The position numbers were made by a program, and so were the translations under genes. This document shows, one piece after another, positions 34,740 to 45,513 of a stretch of 64,000 nucleotides of DNA. The first letter of the stretch is position 1; each line of letters starts with the position of its first letter. The notes below the pieces were generated by a model. That model was not told where the DNA came from. It saw only the letters and a program-made list of their open reading frames with translations, and searched no databases. The stretch comes from Isoetes taiwanensis (taxonomy: Eukaryota; Streptophyta; Lycopodiopsida; Isoetales; Isoetaceae): the NCBI GenBank assembly GCA_021234155.1, contig JAJEKV010000097.1:2866477-2930476 (forward strand), given 5' to 3'.

Positions 34740-35559
34740 GGGGCGTGAAGCCCGGGTCTGGCGTGAGACCAGACCAACCCAATTTGACTGTTTTTCTTGG
34801 AGGATTGAGTGCCTGATAGATTTCCTCTTGAGCTTGTTGATCCAGAGGATTTGAAGTAGATGCTGCTTGCTGAGGTCGCTGTTGTTGAGGGGGCCGTGGA
34901 GGCTTCCTCAAAACAGGACGGGGGCCTTGTTTACCATTGGCAACCCACAGCTGATAAGCCGTGAGGCGTACTGAAGCTGGTTGATTTGTACCCGGAAGTT
35001 GGACTTGAACTTGGGGAAGTTGAGGGCATGCCTTGGTGGTGTGACCCCATTCATGACAATGATAGCATTGAGCCTTGGAGGGATCAAAAGGAGGACGAGA
35101 GCCTTGTCCCCGTGACGGCTGAGGTTGTTGCTGAGGCGTGGTCTGGACTTGAAAAACCATTTTATTCCTGAAGGGTGTAGGATGAGAACGAGTGCATTCC
35201 TCCGTGGCATGATTGCACATATTGCACCTTTTACAATGAGGAGGCCCATTTGAAGAGTTACATTCATTTGCCAAATGTGCTTGATATTTACAGATATGGC
35301 ACCAGATCTGAGAACGTTGTGGATTTGTTTGTGCAGGTTGGACAGCATTTTGAGGAACCATGACGGGGGGCATGAAAGGTAGTTCCGTGAGAGCAACACC
35401 TCGAGAGGAAACATTAACCGAAAGTGATTGACCAATTCAATGGCCTGCTCCAAAGACTTGGGACGCAGTGTATCGGGCCATGAGACGTAATGGTCGGAGG
35501 AAGGCCTCGCAGAAAACCGCACTTAACTGGCTTTGGAGGGGGTACTCACGGAGTTTCAT
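34720..35559 (-). pseudogene. Element B gag, C-terminal part with three zinc knuckles
   Basis: The 35373-34720 frame holds three CCHC zinc knuckles in a row: CHICKYQAHLANEC, CKRCNMCNHATEEC and CYHCHEWGHTTKAC, each fitting CX2CX4HX4C. They would bind nucleic acid during RNA packaging. The upstream part (LRPKSLEQAIELVNHF, capsid end) is in another frame because of a lesion near 35420. The gene is cut at 35560 by the chromovirus and continues at 49024. Confidence 0.85.
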
Positions 35560-37141
35560 CAGGACGTCCCCTACTCCGCCTTATAACCGCCCGCATCGCA
35601 CTTCGGAGGAGCATTCCCCGCAAATGCCTGACAGGGCCATCCACCACTCCACTCCCATGGGGCGAGCCGGCAAGGGAAGAGTGGATGTTCATTCATCCGC
35701 CTTCCATCGGATCGACCTATATCTGGAAGCGTAACAAACAAACGTGAGCACAACTAATAATATACAACACAATCACCATAACAATAGCAACATCACAGAA
35801 GTCGGCAATACCTTCATAACAATAATACAAAGGAGGGTCCTACCCGGGGTTCGACTCTCAAGGGGATGACCGACGGCTAGGCCTCGAGTTCATTGCAGGC
35901 AGTTCATGGCAATGGATTTGGCTGGCATAGAACATGGCTTAGGGTAGTCCACTCCATCCGCCCCTCCGGTGCACACTTTGCGAATAGGCTGAAAAGTGTT
36001 GGGACTTGGCCGTAACTCATGGGTGAGTAGCGGAGGGGCTACTACTTTGGGTTGCATCTCCCCAACCCCGATGAGGCGGGAAGAGAGCTGCCTCTCCTCC
36101 GAGGGTATCCATGCTCATCGCTTGGCGGCTAGAGGGCCACTGCCCTTATTCGACTTGAACTCACTTTGGAAGGTCATATCCACCACCCCACAGTGTCGAG
36201 CTCATGCCTTGCCCACATGGCAGGGCAAGCCATTAAGCCTAGCCAGCAAAGACCCCCCGATAGGCTTTACTACCGGAGGGTCAGTCCAGCGATGAGACAA
36301 GTTCCTCCTTATCAACCGCCTTGCCCCTTCACCCACGGCCGGTGGGCTCATTGCCGCGGGCGCATTTATGTGGGAACTAAGGTGCTATGCTAGGAGCATC
36401 TTCTACACAGCCTTTAGGTCTCTACCCCCTTCCCACAACAAGGAGATCCGCGAGTAGAATACATACAATATCACGTAAGCGTAGATAGAGAATCATATCA
36501 ATCTACCTACTTAACATCCAATGTTAGGTTCATTCGTTAGAGTCTCGGATCTAGGGATCTACAAGGCTTCGAGAGATGATCTAACATACTAACCGGCATA
36601 TTGCCATGCCTAAAGACGGTTTTGCTTTTGCACAAACAACTAGATACCTGCTCCTTGGCTTGCTCCCGATCCTTGGAAGGCGTCCATGCTCCTGATCTTG
36701 CGAAGGCAGCTGCTACTCGGCAACTTTGTTGTGCAAATCCGACTTTTTTTGAACTGGCAATGCGATTCGAAACCTTACCTTGGCCGAATTGGCCCAGGAA
36801 AGCCCTAAATGCGAAAGAGGAAAGGAAGCTCTAGAAAACCCTAATTGGCAAAGTGAAAGGAGAGCTAGGGTCTAGGGTTTTAGCCCTTATATAGACCCTA
36901 TCTAGGTTAGGGCATCCACATGGGCAAATGGCTTTAAGCCATTTGGAAATGGATGAACAAGGAACCTTTTGTTGTGTATGTTTAATTACATACCCAACAT
37001 CCAAGGTTGCCCCCTAGGTGCAACCTTTAGCTCCTAGGTGCAACGTTGTCCTACTCTCAAGTACATGTCACTTGTGACATGTACGTGTGACGTGGCAGTA
37101 TAATATACGTATTAGGGCGTATATTATGCTGGAACGTCACA
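35560..37141 (-). repeat. Chromovirus 3' LTR
   Basis: About 1.58 kb, paired with 47429-49023. On the - strand it starts TGTGACGTTCCAGC and contains TCTATATAAGGGC (TATA, 36886-36897). Sequence before the TATA includes GGTGCAAC repeats; sequence after it includes CCCTAGACCCTAG. Differences from the 5' LTR are mainly small indels at CG-rich sites. Confidence 0.93.
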
Positions 37142-37154
37142 TTCTCCCCACCTT
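37142..37154 (-). other. Chromovirus polypurine tract
   Basis: AAGGTGGGGAGAA on the - strand directly precedes TGTGACG of the 3' LTR. A second copy of AAGGTGGGGAGA lies about 45 bp upstream (37184-37195), so the tract is duplicated. Confidence 0.85.
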
Positions 37155-37157
37155 GAC

Positions 37158-38060
37158 TTGATGCTGTCCTCAGCATCACGCGTCTCCCCACCTTGGGTAC
37201 CTGCATATCCTGCAATTACAACACTTACATATCCATATTATATTAATCACCTCAAGTAATATTTATAGTTTACTGTAATTGTACTATGGTGAGAGGCTCT
37301 TCCGTCCTCTACTTCATTATCGACTATTACAATATTAACGTCAATTATAGCTTTAAGGTTTTAACTAAAAAAAACTTCCCGTCGCCTCCTCACAACACAT
37401 TATGGCAAAATTATGCGTTGTGAGTTCTTGTAGCGCTACCCTCCTGCCGCTCGGTCCTTCTAGTTGCCTGCAGGATGTACGCTACGTTAGTATATATTTA
37501 ATTATTATTATAAGGGTTGGTTGTAAGGGAACCACCCATTAATTACAATTATATGGATGCAAGGCATATCTCTTCGGCATAGGAAGATTATGTTTCTCCC
37601 ATCCTGGCCGAAAAGATAGCGCCTATATGCCTATATGCCGCTCATGCCTACACCTCTAGTTGCCCAGCGTGGAGGATATCCTTCCCGTATATGGGGCGTG
37701 AAGGATAGATTCCTCCTATCAAAGCATATATGGGGCTAAAGGTGCTTTTCCTATCAATGCATCTCTCAATGACCTCCTTTCTCTCGAGGTCGTCTACTTA
37801 GTGGGGGACGGAGTAGACTTCTAATCTACCTTCCACTCAAACAAAAGCGGAAGCGCGGTCATGCCTACATTGACATTACACCACGCCCTAGAGAGCACCG
37901 TAGTGGTCTCATCATCGGTAACAACGCATGCAACCCATGCCTAGCATAGGCTGCATCGCGTGGATTAGCCTTAGCTACACATGCTTAAATGCAAACCCAA
38001 ATCGACATGCACGAGCCGATTTCTTGGTTGCTGATGTCGACTACTTCGCGTGACGAAATG
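37158..38060. other. Chromovirus 3' non-coding region
   Basis: About 0.9 kb between the chromodomain and the PPT. No sustained reading frame or recognised motif. Confidence 0.5.
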
Positions 38061-38089
38061 ACCCTTGCTTTGCTCCATAAAGTCGGGTC

Positions 38090-38246
38090 TTGTTTCTTAA
38101 GATCTGACTCAAGTACCCGCGTGGCGTCTTCCAATTGTAAGTGCTTCCACTTCACAAGGTATTGGAGGAATTTTGACCTTCTTGTCTTCTTATAAGATCT
38201 ATTAAGAAGGACTTAGGAGCGATTTCAATATGCTCGTCCGTCATTT
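38090..38246 (-). pseudogene. Chromodomain of the chromovirus integrase
   Basis: Past the TAG at 38247 a shifted frame reads KKTRRSKFLQYLVKWKHLQL, then EDATRVLESDLKKQ. This is the core of a chromodomain: the Y-LVKWK strand, the acidic EDAT turn and the C-terminal helix. Chromodomains bind methylated lysine in the H3 tail and steer chromovirus integration to heterochromatin. The Trp usually following EDAT is Arg here, so one aromatic-cage residue may be lost. The domain is joined to integrase only across a stop and a frameshift, which may be decay or sequence error. Confidence 0.8.
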
Positions 38247-39366
38247 CTAAAAACTCATTTGTCTCCATATTTCCTCGGGGTTTGGGGTGTGCCTCTTTAG
38301 CAAACTTACGTGGAAAACCTTATGTATCTTGAGATGTCTTGGCAAGTCCAACTTGTAGGATTGGTTACCTACTCTCTTCTCTATTACGAAGGGTCCAGCC
38401 CATCTTGGAGCAAGCTTCTTGCAATTGCCGATCGCGAGCTTGGCCTGCTTGACTTTGATCTTCAACCACACTTTGTCTCCCACTTCAAATTCTCTTACCG
38501 TCCTATGCTTGTCGGCGATGCTTTTCTGCTTTTTTCTTCTTCTTTGCAAGGAGATATCCTCTCACTTCCTCCACCAAGTCTTGCATTTCCGAAAGCATCT
38601 GCTGGGAGACTTCCACCTTGGACACAGGGTTGTGCCAAGTATCTGGGGTAAGACACTGATACCCGTAATTAATCATAAAAGGACTCATCTGCGATGACTC
38701 CTGCTTGGTGCTGTTGTAGGCAAACTCTACTAGGTAGATGAAATCATCCCACTTGGATTGCTTGTTCCATACATAGCTTCTTAACATATCTTCGATGATC
38801 CTGTTGGTCCTCTCCGTCTGACCATCTGTTTGGGGATGATATGCCGTGCTCATCAAAGCTTAAATGCGGATGGTGGTGAATAGGTCCTGCCAAAAGGCAC
38901 TCATAAACTTGGAGTCTCTATCCGAGATTATCTCCCTTGGCATGCCATGGAGCCTAAAAATCTCCTTAACAAATAGGTTGGCTGTGTCTAATGCCGTATC
39001 TGTTGTCCTGCACGGCACAAAGTGTGCCATCTTTGACAACTTATCTACTACCACCATCAAGGCATCTTTGCCCCTTGCTGTTCTTGGGAGTCCTGTAATA
39101 AAATCCATACTTATCACCTCCCACTTAGCATTTGGCACGGGCAATGGTTCCAAGGCACCTGGGATCCGGAGCTGTTCCGCCTTTGTCTGCTGGCATATCT
39201 GGCACTCCCTAATATATCTTGCTATTTCCTTCTTCATGCCGGGCCAATAATAACTGCTTCTAATCTTGAAATATGTCTTCATGAACCCTGCATGCCCTGC
39301 TATGGGACTATTGTGTGTATCATTCAAAATAAGCTTTCTAACTTGCGAAGATTTTGGTACACACAA
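38247..39366 (-). pseudogene. Chromovirus integrase
   Basis: The 39366-38860 frame has the HHCC zinc site (HNSPIAGHAGFMKTYFKIRS, then ECQICQQTKAE) and the core start (WEVISMDFITGLPRTARGKD, with the catalytic Asp, then GMPREIISDRDSKFMSAFWQ with the second). The 38856-38503 frame continues with MSTAYHPQTDGQTERTNRII, carrying the third catalytic residue (Glu in QTERTNR), and 38549-38247 has the GPF/SH3-like domain (EVGDKVWLKIKV, LAPRWAGPFVIEKRVGNQSY). All catalytic residues are present; two frame changes interrupt it. Confidence 0.92.
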
Positions 39367-39985
39367 TTTGTTTTATAATATAGCAAGTTCCTTCCTTCTT
39401 ATAGTGCCTGAACATCTCCCTTTCCTTGTCGGTCCTGGCCTCTTTGGAAAGGCTCGCCCAAACTTCCTTGAAGTCGAGGTCCGTCGGCAATGCTTCCTCA
39501 ATCTTCTTGCCAAAGTCACTTACAAGTGTTGATATGGCGTTACAATGAATTCTGGTTGCCAAGGGCTTCCTGGAAAGGGCGTCCGCAACCACATTGAGCT
39601 TCCCTGGCTTATAACTTATCTCAAAGTCATATTCTTCCAAGAATTCCATCCATCTCCTTTGCCTCAAATTAAGGAGCGGCTGCGTAAATATATATTGGAG
39701 GCTTTGATGATCTGTGTCTAAGCTGGAATTTTCTTCCCAATAAATAATGCCTCCAAATTCTTAAAGCCCTTACTATAGCCGGGAGCTCCCCGATCATGCG
39801 TTGGGTAGCGCTTTGCTTTCGGCGTCGTTCAACTTCTTGGAATCATAGGCTACTACTCTTTCCTCTGCATGAGGAGGACGCTGTGTCGCTATCCTGCTAG
39901 CATCTGTTGCTACAAGCTTATCTTTGGTCGGATCTGGCAAGACCAATCTTGGCGCCGTCGTCAAAGCTTCCTTTAAGCGTCTCAA
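39338..39985 (-). pseudogene. Chromovirus RNase H
   Basis: The 39985-39794 frame reads LPDPTKDKLVATDASRIATQ and VVAYDSKKLNDAESKALPNA; the 39667-39338 frame continues with [20 protein letters not shown] and [12 protein letters not shown], the usual end of Ty3 RNase H. The catalytic Asp of ATDAS is present. Lesions near 39700-39790 split it. Confidence 0.88.
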
Positions 39986-40172
39986 ATGCTTTATGGGCCT
40001 TGTTTTGCCAATGGGCTGCCCAATCTTTTATCTTCCCACCTTTTGTGAGATCCGTTAATGGCGGCTGCTACCTTGGCAAAATTCTTGACAAATCTTCTAT
40101 AATAGCACTGCTAGCCCTAGGAAGCTTCGACTTCATCGTATTCTTTGGTGCCGGCCAGCCGATCCGCGACTT

Positions 40173-41067
40173 CTATCTTCGCGGGTGCAGCGTGGAAATG
40201 CCTTCCTGCTGTGATCCGTGCCCCAAGTACTCCACTCTTTCCGTTCTTGGTGGCGCCCGATAACCCATAAAGAGTTGATGCCTTCTTAACTTTTCAAGCA
40301 CCTTCCTCAAGTGTTGGGCGTGCTCCTCCACAGACTTGCTGTAAACCAAGATATCGTCGAAGAAGACTATGATGAAGGAATCCAGAAATTCGCGGAAGAC
40401 GTCGTTCATTAATCTCATGAATGTTGCTGGTGCATTAGACAATCCAAAGGGCATAACTGTGAACTCATAGTGCCCATATCTTGTCTGAGCAATTTGTCTT
40501 ATGAATGTCTTCCTCCTTGATCCTAATCTGGTGATATCACGATCGAGATCTATTTTGGAGAAGATCTTTGCTCCTGCAGGCCCGATCCATTAAGTCATCT
40601 GACCTAGGCAAGGCATACTTATTTTTGATGGTGTGCTTATTTAACTGGCGGTAATCAATGCACATCCTAAGGCTACCATCCTTCTTCTTCACAAAGAGAA
40701 TAGGGGCTCCGAACGGGGAGACACTAGGTCTTATGAACCCTAGGTCTAGCAATTCTTGCAACTGCTTCTTTAACTCTGTCAACTCCTCGGTTGACATCCT
40801 ATAAGGTGCCTTGCTTGTAGGCTTCGTCCCAGGTTCAAGTGCTATTTCACACTCGACTCCTCTATAGGGCGGAAGCTGCTTAATCTCATCAGGGAACAAG
40901 TCGTGAAATTCCTCGATCAACTTTGCTATTGGCCTCGGAAGCTTGCTAGATTCTTTGATCTCTTTATTTCTCTCCGGCTCCTGATCTTGGAGCTCAAGCT
41001 TAAGGAGATAGGCCACCTGCTGCTTTCTTATGCACTTAAGCAATTTTTCGCTACTCATGCATTGCAT
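40173..41067 (-). pseudogene. Chromovirus reverse transcriptase
   Basis: The 41067-40537 frame covers fingers and early palm: [60 protein letters not shown] and [20 protein letters not shown]. The 40454-40173 frame has MPFGLSNAPATFMRLMNDVF and the catalytic block FIIVFFDDILVYSKSVEEHA. FFDD replaces the more common YxDD, as is normal in plant chromoviruses. A lesion near 40455-40540 separates the frames. Confidence 0.93.
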
Positions 41068-41104
41068 GATTGGGGTTACTTCTTTACACCGTGATTTCGA
41101 TGAC

Positions 41105-41500
41105 TTTGCCCTCTGGCGTTGTTAAGGTCACCTTCGTTTCCCACAATCGATGATTGCTCCTGCTGGTCAAGATATTCCATTCCAATAATGAGATCATACT
41201 TGCCTATATTCATGACTTCGCTCCCAACGCAACATTAACACACAGCAAGTCTACATTGAAGTTTATTCTCTTCCCATTTGTATGCCTAATTGCTCCATTG
41301 GCTAACACCAGCGGCACGGGCTTGGACTTTAACGGCTTTAGCTTCAACATGCTTACCATCCTAGGGATGCAAAATTATATTTGCTTCGAGTCTATCAATA
41401 CTATAAAGGATTTCTCTTGGGCTTTTCGGTCGTTGAGATCACTTTATCTTGACTTTCTGCATTCCACTGTATCAATAGCTGCAAAGATGTGACACTCACC
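41105..41500 (-). pseudogene. Chromovirus aspartic protease
   Basis: The C-terminal protease motif MNIGKYDLIIGMEYLDQQEQ is clear near 41160-41220. The N-terminal catalytic D-S/T-G lies in more damaged sequence further upstream (to about 41500) and was not read cleanly. The protein would process the gag-pol polyprotein. Confidence 0.7.
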
Positions 41501-41589
41501 ATGGATGTAATCCAGGTGCTTCGTCGTCGTCTGCGTCCGATGGTGTCTCCCATCCCAGCTACGCCAATGCCGCATTCATAATCGGGGGG

Positions 41590-42846
41590 CAGTTGTTGGT
41601 CCTATGCCACAGGCTGGAAGCATCTGGCTCACAACTGCTTCTCTATACATTCTGCTTCTTTTCCTTGGGAATGGACTGCGCGAAATTGCCTCACCGCTTG
41701 GGAGTAGTTAGACTTGGCTCCTTGCTCCTTGAAGCTTACCTGTTTCTTTTCACCTTGCCACTACTTGTGTTGCCTTGCTTCCCATAATTTGAATTGTCTT
41801 TGCGTCTTGCTAGCTCTTTGGGCTTGCCGCCTTGGGCTATAGCCCCCCAATGCTCTTCCCTTATCACGGAAATCTTGCTGCCTTGAAGCCTGCTCTTGTG
41901 GACTGTTCCTTGCAAACTTATGGCCTTTGCTACGCCTCGACCTGGACTTGGGTTTATTGCCCTTACAAGCTTGCGGATCTCATCGTTCAAGCCTTCAATA
42001 TAGCCTTCCACCGCATGCTTTTCACTCAACTTTGGCACATAAAGCCTTAGTCTCATGAATTCCTCCGTGTATTTACGGACTGATTTGTTGCCTTGTTGCG
42101 ACCTATAGAACTGCTGCATCATGTTGCACTTATGTTCTCTCGGTACATAATGATGTTTGAATGCCTTGGCGAACTTTACGAACTTGCAAGCTGTCCTGCT
42201 CCTCGGCCCCATGTGCTTTGGCATACCCCTTCCACCAAATTCTGGCTGCACCCTTGAGGTTTCTTTGTTGCTACCACCCCTTTGTCTTTATCTTTCATGC
42301 CATAGGCGTTGCCATACTCACTCATCTCATCCAGCCATGCCTCTGCTTCCATTCGGATCTGTTTTCCCTTGAAAACTGCTCTAACTACGGCTTTCCACAC
42401 ATTACTAAGGGCGGAGTCGACTTTCTTCTGGTAGTCCGTCTGTGATCTGTCCCTGACACGGTTTGGATCCTGCCGGGGACCTCGTGCCTCTTCTTCCAGC
42501 TCTTCCGATGCCGAGTCTGTATCCGAGCTGGAGCTTGAGGATCCCGAGCTAGGAGATCTTCTCCTTCTGCTTCTCTTCGCCGTTTGCCTTTGTTCGGCCC
42601 GGTGGCGTTTCCGGCAAAGGGGACATTCTCGGTCTGTCCTCCCTCTTTGCTTTGCCCCGCTAGCAATGCCCTTATGTCGTGGATGTCAGACCTGATTTGG
42701 GATAGCTCCTCCTCCGGTGTTACCGCATCGAATTCTGGGCGCAAATTCCTCGGCTGGAAGCGCCTTGGTGGGGTACGTCCTTGTTCTCGCTGCCTGTGTT
42801 CATCAAGGTTTCTAGGTACTCTAGCTGCATGCACATTAGAGTACAT
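41590..42846 (-). pseudogene. Chromovirus gag
   Basis: The 42846-42385 frame gives the N terminus (MYSNVHAARVPRNLDEHRQR, then FDAVTPEEELSQIRSDIHDI). Overlapping frames give the capsid core: EAEAWLDEMSEYGNAYGMKD (42400-42176) and FKHHYVPREHKCNMMQQFYR, NKSVRKYTEEFMRLRLYVPK, AVEGYIEGLNDEIRKLVR (42251-41736), the Retrotrans_gag domain. A single CCHC-type knuckle near 41595-41640 can be made out (H-RTNN-C end) but is frameshifted. At least three lesions. Confidence 0.85.
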
Positions 42847-43497
42847 TCTGATTATTAGTTCTTGTTTTGTGTGTTACGTTGTTTTACTTGTTTATACAAT
42901 TTGAGGGAGCAATTATATACAAAAAGAGATATATATTATATTCATATATAATAAGCTTTTACATGCAAATTTATAAACTTTTACTCTTCAAACTTCTTGA
43001 GGTAATCAGGGTGGTCCTCCAAAAATTTCTTCACTTGGGCGTTACCTAATGATCTGTTAAGTTCTGAGGATATTTGTTGGCGTTCCTCCTTGAATCTTGC
43101 CTCCATGTCTTGAATTCTCCTATCCGATGTATCTTTTCACGCAGGTTATTTTTATTTGTATAAACATACACTTTTTGATTTTATGTACTTTGCATATACC
43201 TTTTCGCCAATTTGGGTGATTTGTGTAATATAGCCACATGTACCAAAAGGGATACATTTATAGCCCCTTTCATGCTTTTACCTCATATAAGGGATGGCGA
43301 AGTCGAAGATGGTCAATGCAATCGCTCTCTTGATCGGGGACAACATGGTCGATATTTGGAGGTAATCGTGCATGGTGTCCAAACCACGAGAGGCGATAAG
43401 CATAAAGACCCCCTTCTTCACCCCTTGGGCTAAATTGGCGGTGAATAACCGCTATTCTTCCGATCCGTGAGCAGCGGCGGGTAGTATCGGCGCCTTA
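42847..43497. other. Spacer between unknown ORF and gag
   Basis: AT-rich, no sustained frame on the - strand. It may serve as the gag leader. Confidence 0.4.
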
Positions 43498-44565
43498 TCA
43501 TGCCTGTTTCTTCTTGGGGCGAGGAAGTTGCCACATTGCCTTCCCGAAGTCATCCACTTTGGTATCTCCTCTAGCTCTCACGAAGTCTTGGTGCACCAGC
43601 CTCCTTAGGTTGATCTTGCCTCCATCTTTGCCGGGGATGGGTGTTGGCGAGCTTCGGTAATAATCTTGATGTGGACTTGCCTTTGATGCCCATTTGTTCT
43701 GAATTGCCATGAACTCCTCCTCCTCGAGGGGCAATTCCGTTTCGGCCATCATCATGCGATGCTGCGTAAGCCTCTATATCGATGATGTCTCGCGGTGAAG
43801 GTCTTGGCTTCTCTTATGCTGATAGGGAAGTCACGGGCTTCTCGATCGATGAAGTCGTCGAGATACACTTTCTTTGTCGTAGAAGGTGTAAAATCTCATC
43901 CACCCTAAGGCCTGCCGGCGACAACATGGAAGATTCTTGATGTCGTGAAGGGTTAGATATGCCTCGCCTGCTATGAACACCGGTGTCAAGCTTGTAATGC
44001 CCTGCCCGAGTGGTGGGGCTCTTCTTGTTGCTCGCAGTCCCTCTTCGAAGCTTTGGATCTGCTGTTCTGCTTGCTGCCTCTCCTGTTCTAGATCCAAGTC
44101 TTCTGGGTCTGATTCGTATTCATCCTCCTCCTCTTCTTCTTGCTCGTACTCGAGTCGCATCCGTTCCTCCTCTGCTGCGGCCATGGCTATGGGTTCAACT
44201 TCTAAAGGCTGCACTGAGGGTTCCCCTATCTGGGTTTGACCCCGAAGAGATAGAAAGATGGCTACAGCTGCTGTATAGGAGAAGTACCTCCTCCTATTGA
44301 CAGAGATGGACATATAGTTGGGAAGGCGGACTGCTTTATTCTCTAAGTACTTATCTACATTTGGGATATCTTGCAGGGCTGACTTGAGGGCAGTGTTAGG
44401 TGCAAAATACCCTACACAAGGTGGGAGTTCTACCAGAAAGGGTCCTATCTTGGCATGGAACTCAGACATGATGTTCTGGTAGAAGGGAGTGGCGTTGATG
44501 GTGGCCTCAATGTCGAGTTCCCTTCGGAAGACACTGAAGACAGATTCGATGTCGACTTCACCCAT
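43498..44565 (-). pseudogene. Unknown accessory ORF with acidic stretch (chromovirus)
   Basis: The second extra gene, between the H3-like gene and gag. I choose MGEVDIESVFSVFRRELDIE at 44565 as the start because it follows a non-coding-looking stretch; the frame itself is open from 44712. The first part (FVELPP-type residues, YLENKAVRLPNYMSISVNRR, YFSYTAAVAIFLSLRGQTQ) looks globular. A strongly acidic run (EQEEEEEDEYESDPEDLDLE) and a Gln/Glu helix follow, then ITSLTPVFIAGEAYLTLHDI. After a frameshift near 43870 a second frame continues (VYLDDFIDREARDFPISIRE), and a third ends at 43498 in PRPKKKQA. It is probably one protein of about 350 residues. No family recognised. The acidic run could bind basic proteins such as histones (inference). 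Confidence 0.6.
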
Positions 44566-44891
44566 GGTGAGTTGTGTATTTGTACCATCGCTTGAATGAA
44601 GAAGTGGCCATGAGCAATCGAGGAGCTGGGGATGACGACGGATCTGACGCCCTAAGGATCGGGGAAATCGGCTTGGAGCGCCGAGAGCGAGGTTGGAAGG
44701 CGCAAATGACACTTGGGTTCCCCTTTATAGGCAAAACCCTAATTTTGGGAAAATTTTAGGTTTACAATTCTCTGACTTTCTGAGGTCTAGAGGTATGATT
44801 TATAGGCTAACTGAGCTTGGAAATGCTCCTAAGGGTCCCTAAGCAATGATTTTGGTTCGTCTAAGGACAACTTGGATCAATTCGGACGAGA

Positions 44892-44964
44892 CCACTCACA
44901 CAGTGCGCCAGGGTGGGATCGGTTTGCAAACCGAACTGGTTGGGGCGCACTCTGTGAGGGGTGG
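44892..44964. repeat. 73 bp compound palindrome, copy 1
   Basis: Arms CCACTCACACAGTGCGCC and GGCGCACTCTGTGAGGGGTGG pair with a 3 bp bulge and one mismatch. The centre holds the perfect palindrome CGGTTTGCAAACCG. It lies between the acidic ORF and the H3-like gene. Confidence 0.95.
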
Positions 44965-45096
44965 GCTGCTGTTTAGGTCACTAATGATGCTAAACTAGAG
45001 AACTAAAGACATAATCCTGGATATCTCATCGAGATAGATAGGATTGAGCCTTTACTCGCCTTATTTGGGCAAGTTGTGGTGGAGTTTGGGGTTCGA

Positions 45097-45169
45097 CCAC
45101 TCACACAGTGCGCCTGGGCGGAATCGGATTCCAAACCGAATGGGTCTGGGCGCACTCTGTGAGGGGTGG
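45097..45169. repeat. 73 bp compound palindrome, copy 2
   Basis: Same length and arms as copy 1, starting 205 bp after it. The central palindrome is imperfect (CGGATTCCAAACCG). Confidence 0.95.
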
Positions 45170-45300
45170 AGCTCCATTTGACTCGGCGTTGGCCAATTTG
45201 GACAGATTAGGGGTCAATTCCTACTAACTGGGATGAGTTAGGTCGAATAATATACCTACTTTCTGCATTTAGGCAAGATTTGGCACCAAACCATGCTCAA

Positions 45301-45373
45301 CCACTCACACAGTGCGCCAGGGTGGGATCGGTTTGCAAACCGAATGGGTCGGGGCGCACTCTGTGAGGGGTGG
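45301..45373. repeat. 73 bp compound palindrome, copy 3
   Basis: Starts 204 bp after copy 2 and has the perfect centre CGGTTTGCAAACCG. It lies 140 bp beyond the end of the H3-like gene. Confidence 0.95.
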
Positions 45374-45513
45374 AATCAAAATGCCTGGTTTGTTCCGAAT
45401 TTTTGCTATTTCTAAATGTAGAATTCTGTAATACACCCTATTTAAACTCGATTCGACTTATTTATTTATCAAAATTTTAGACTTATACCAAAGAAAAGGT
45501 CATTTACAATAGT

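Noticed and set aside
44010-44300. + strand frames rich in Ser and Leu at 43973-44300
   Set aside because: Antisense of the acidic run in the accessory ORF; low-complexity product.
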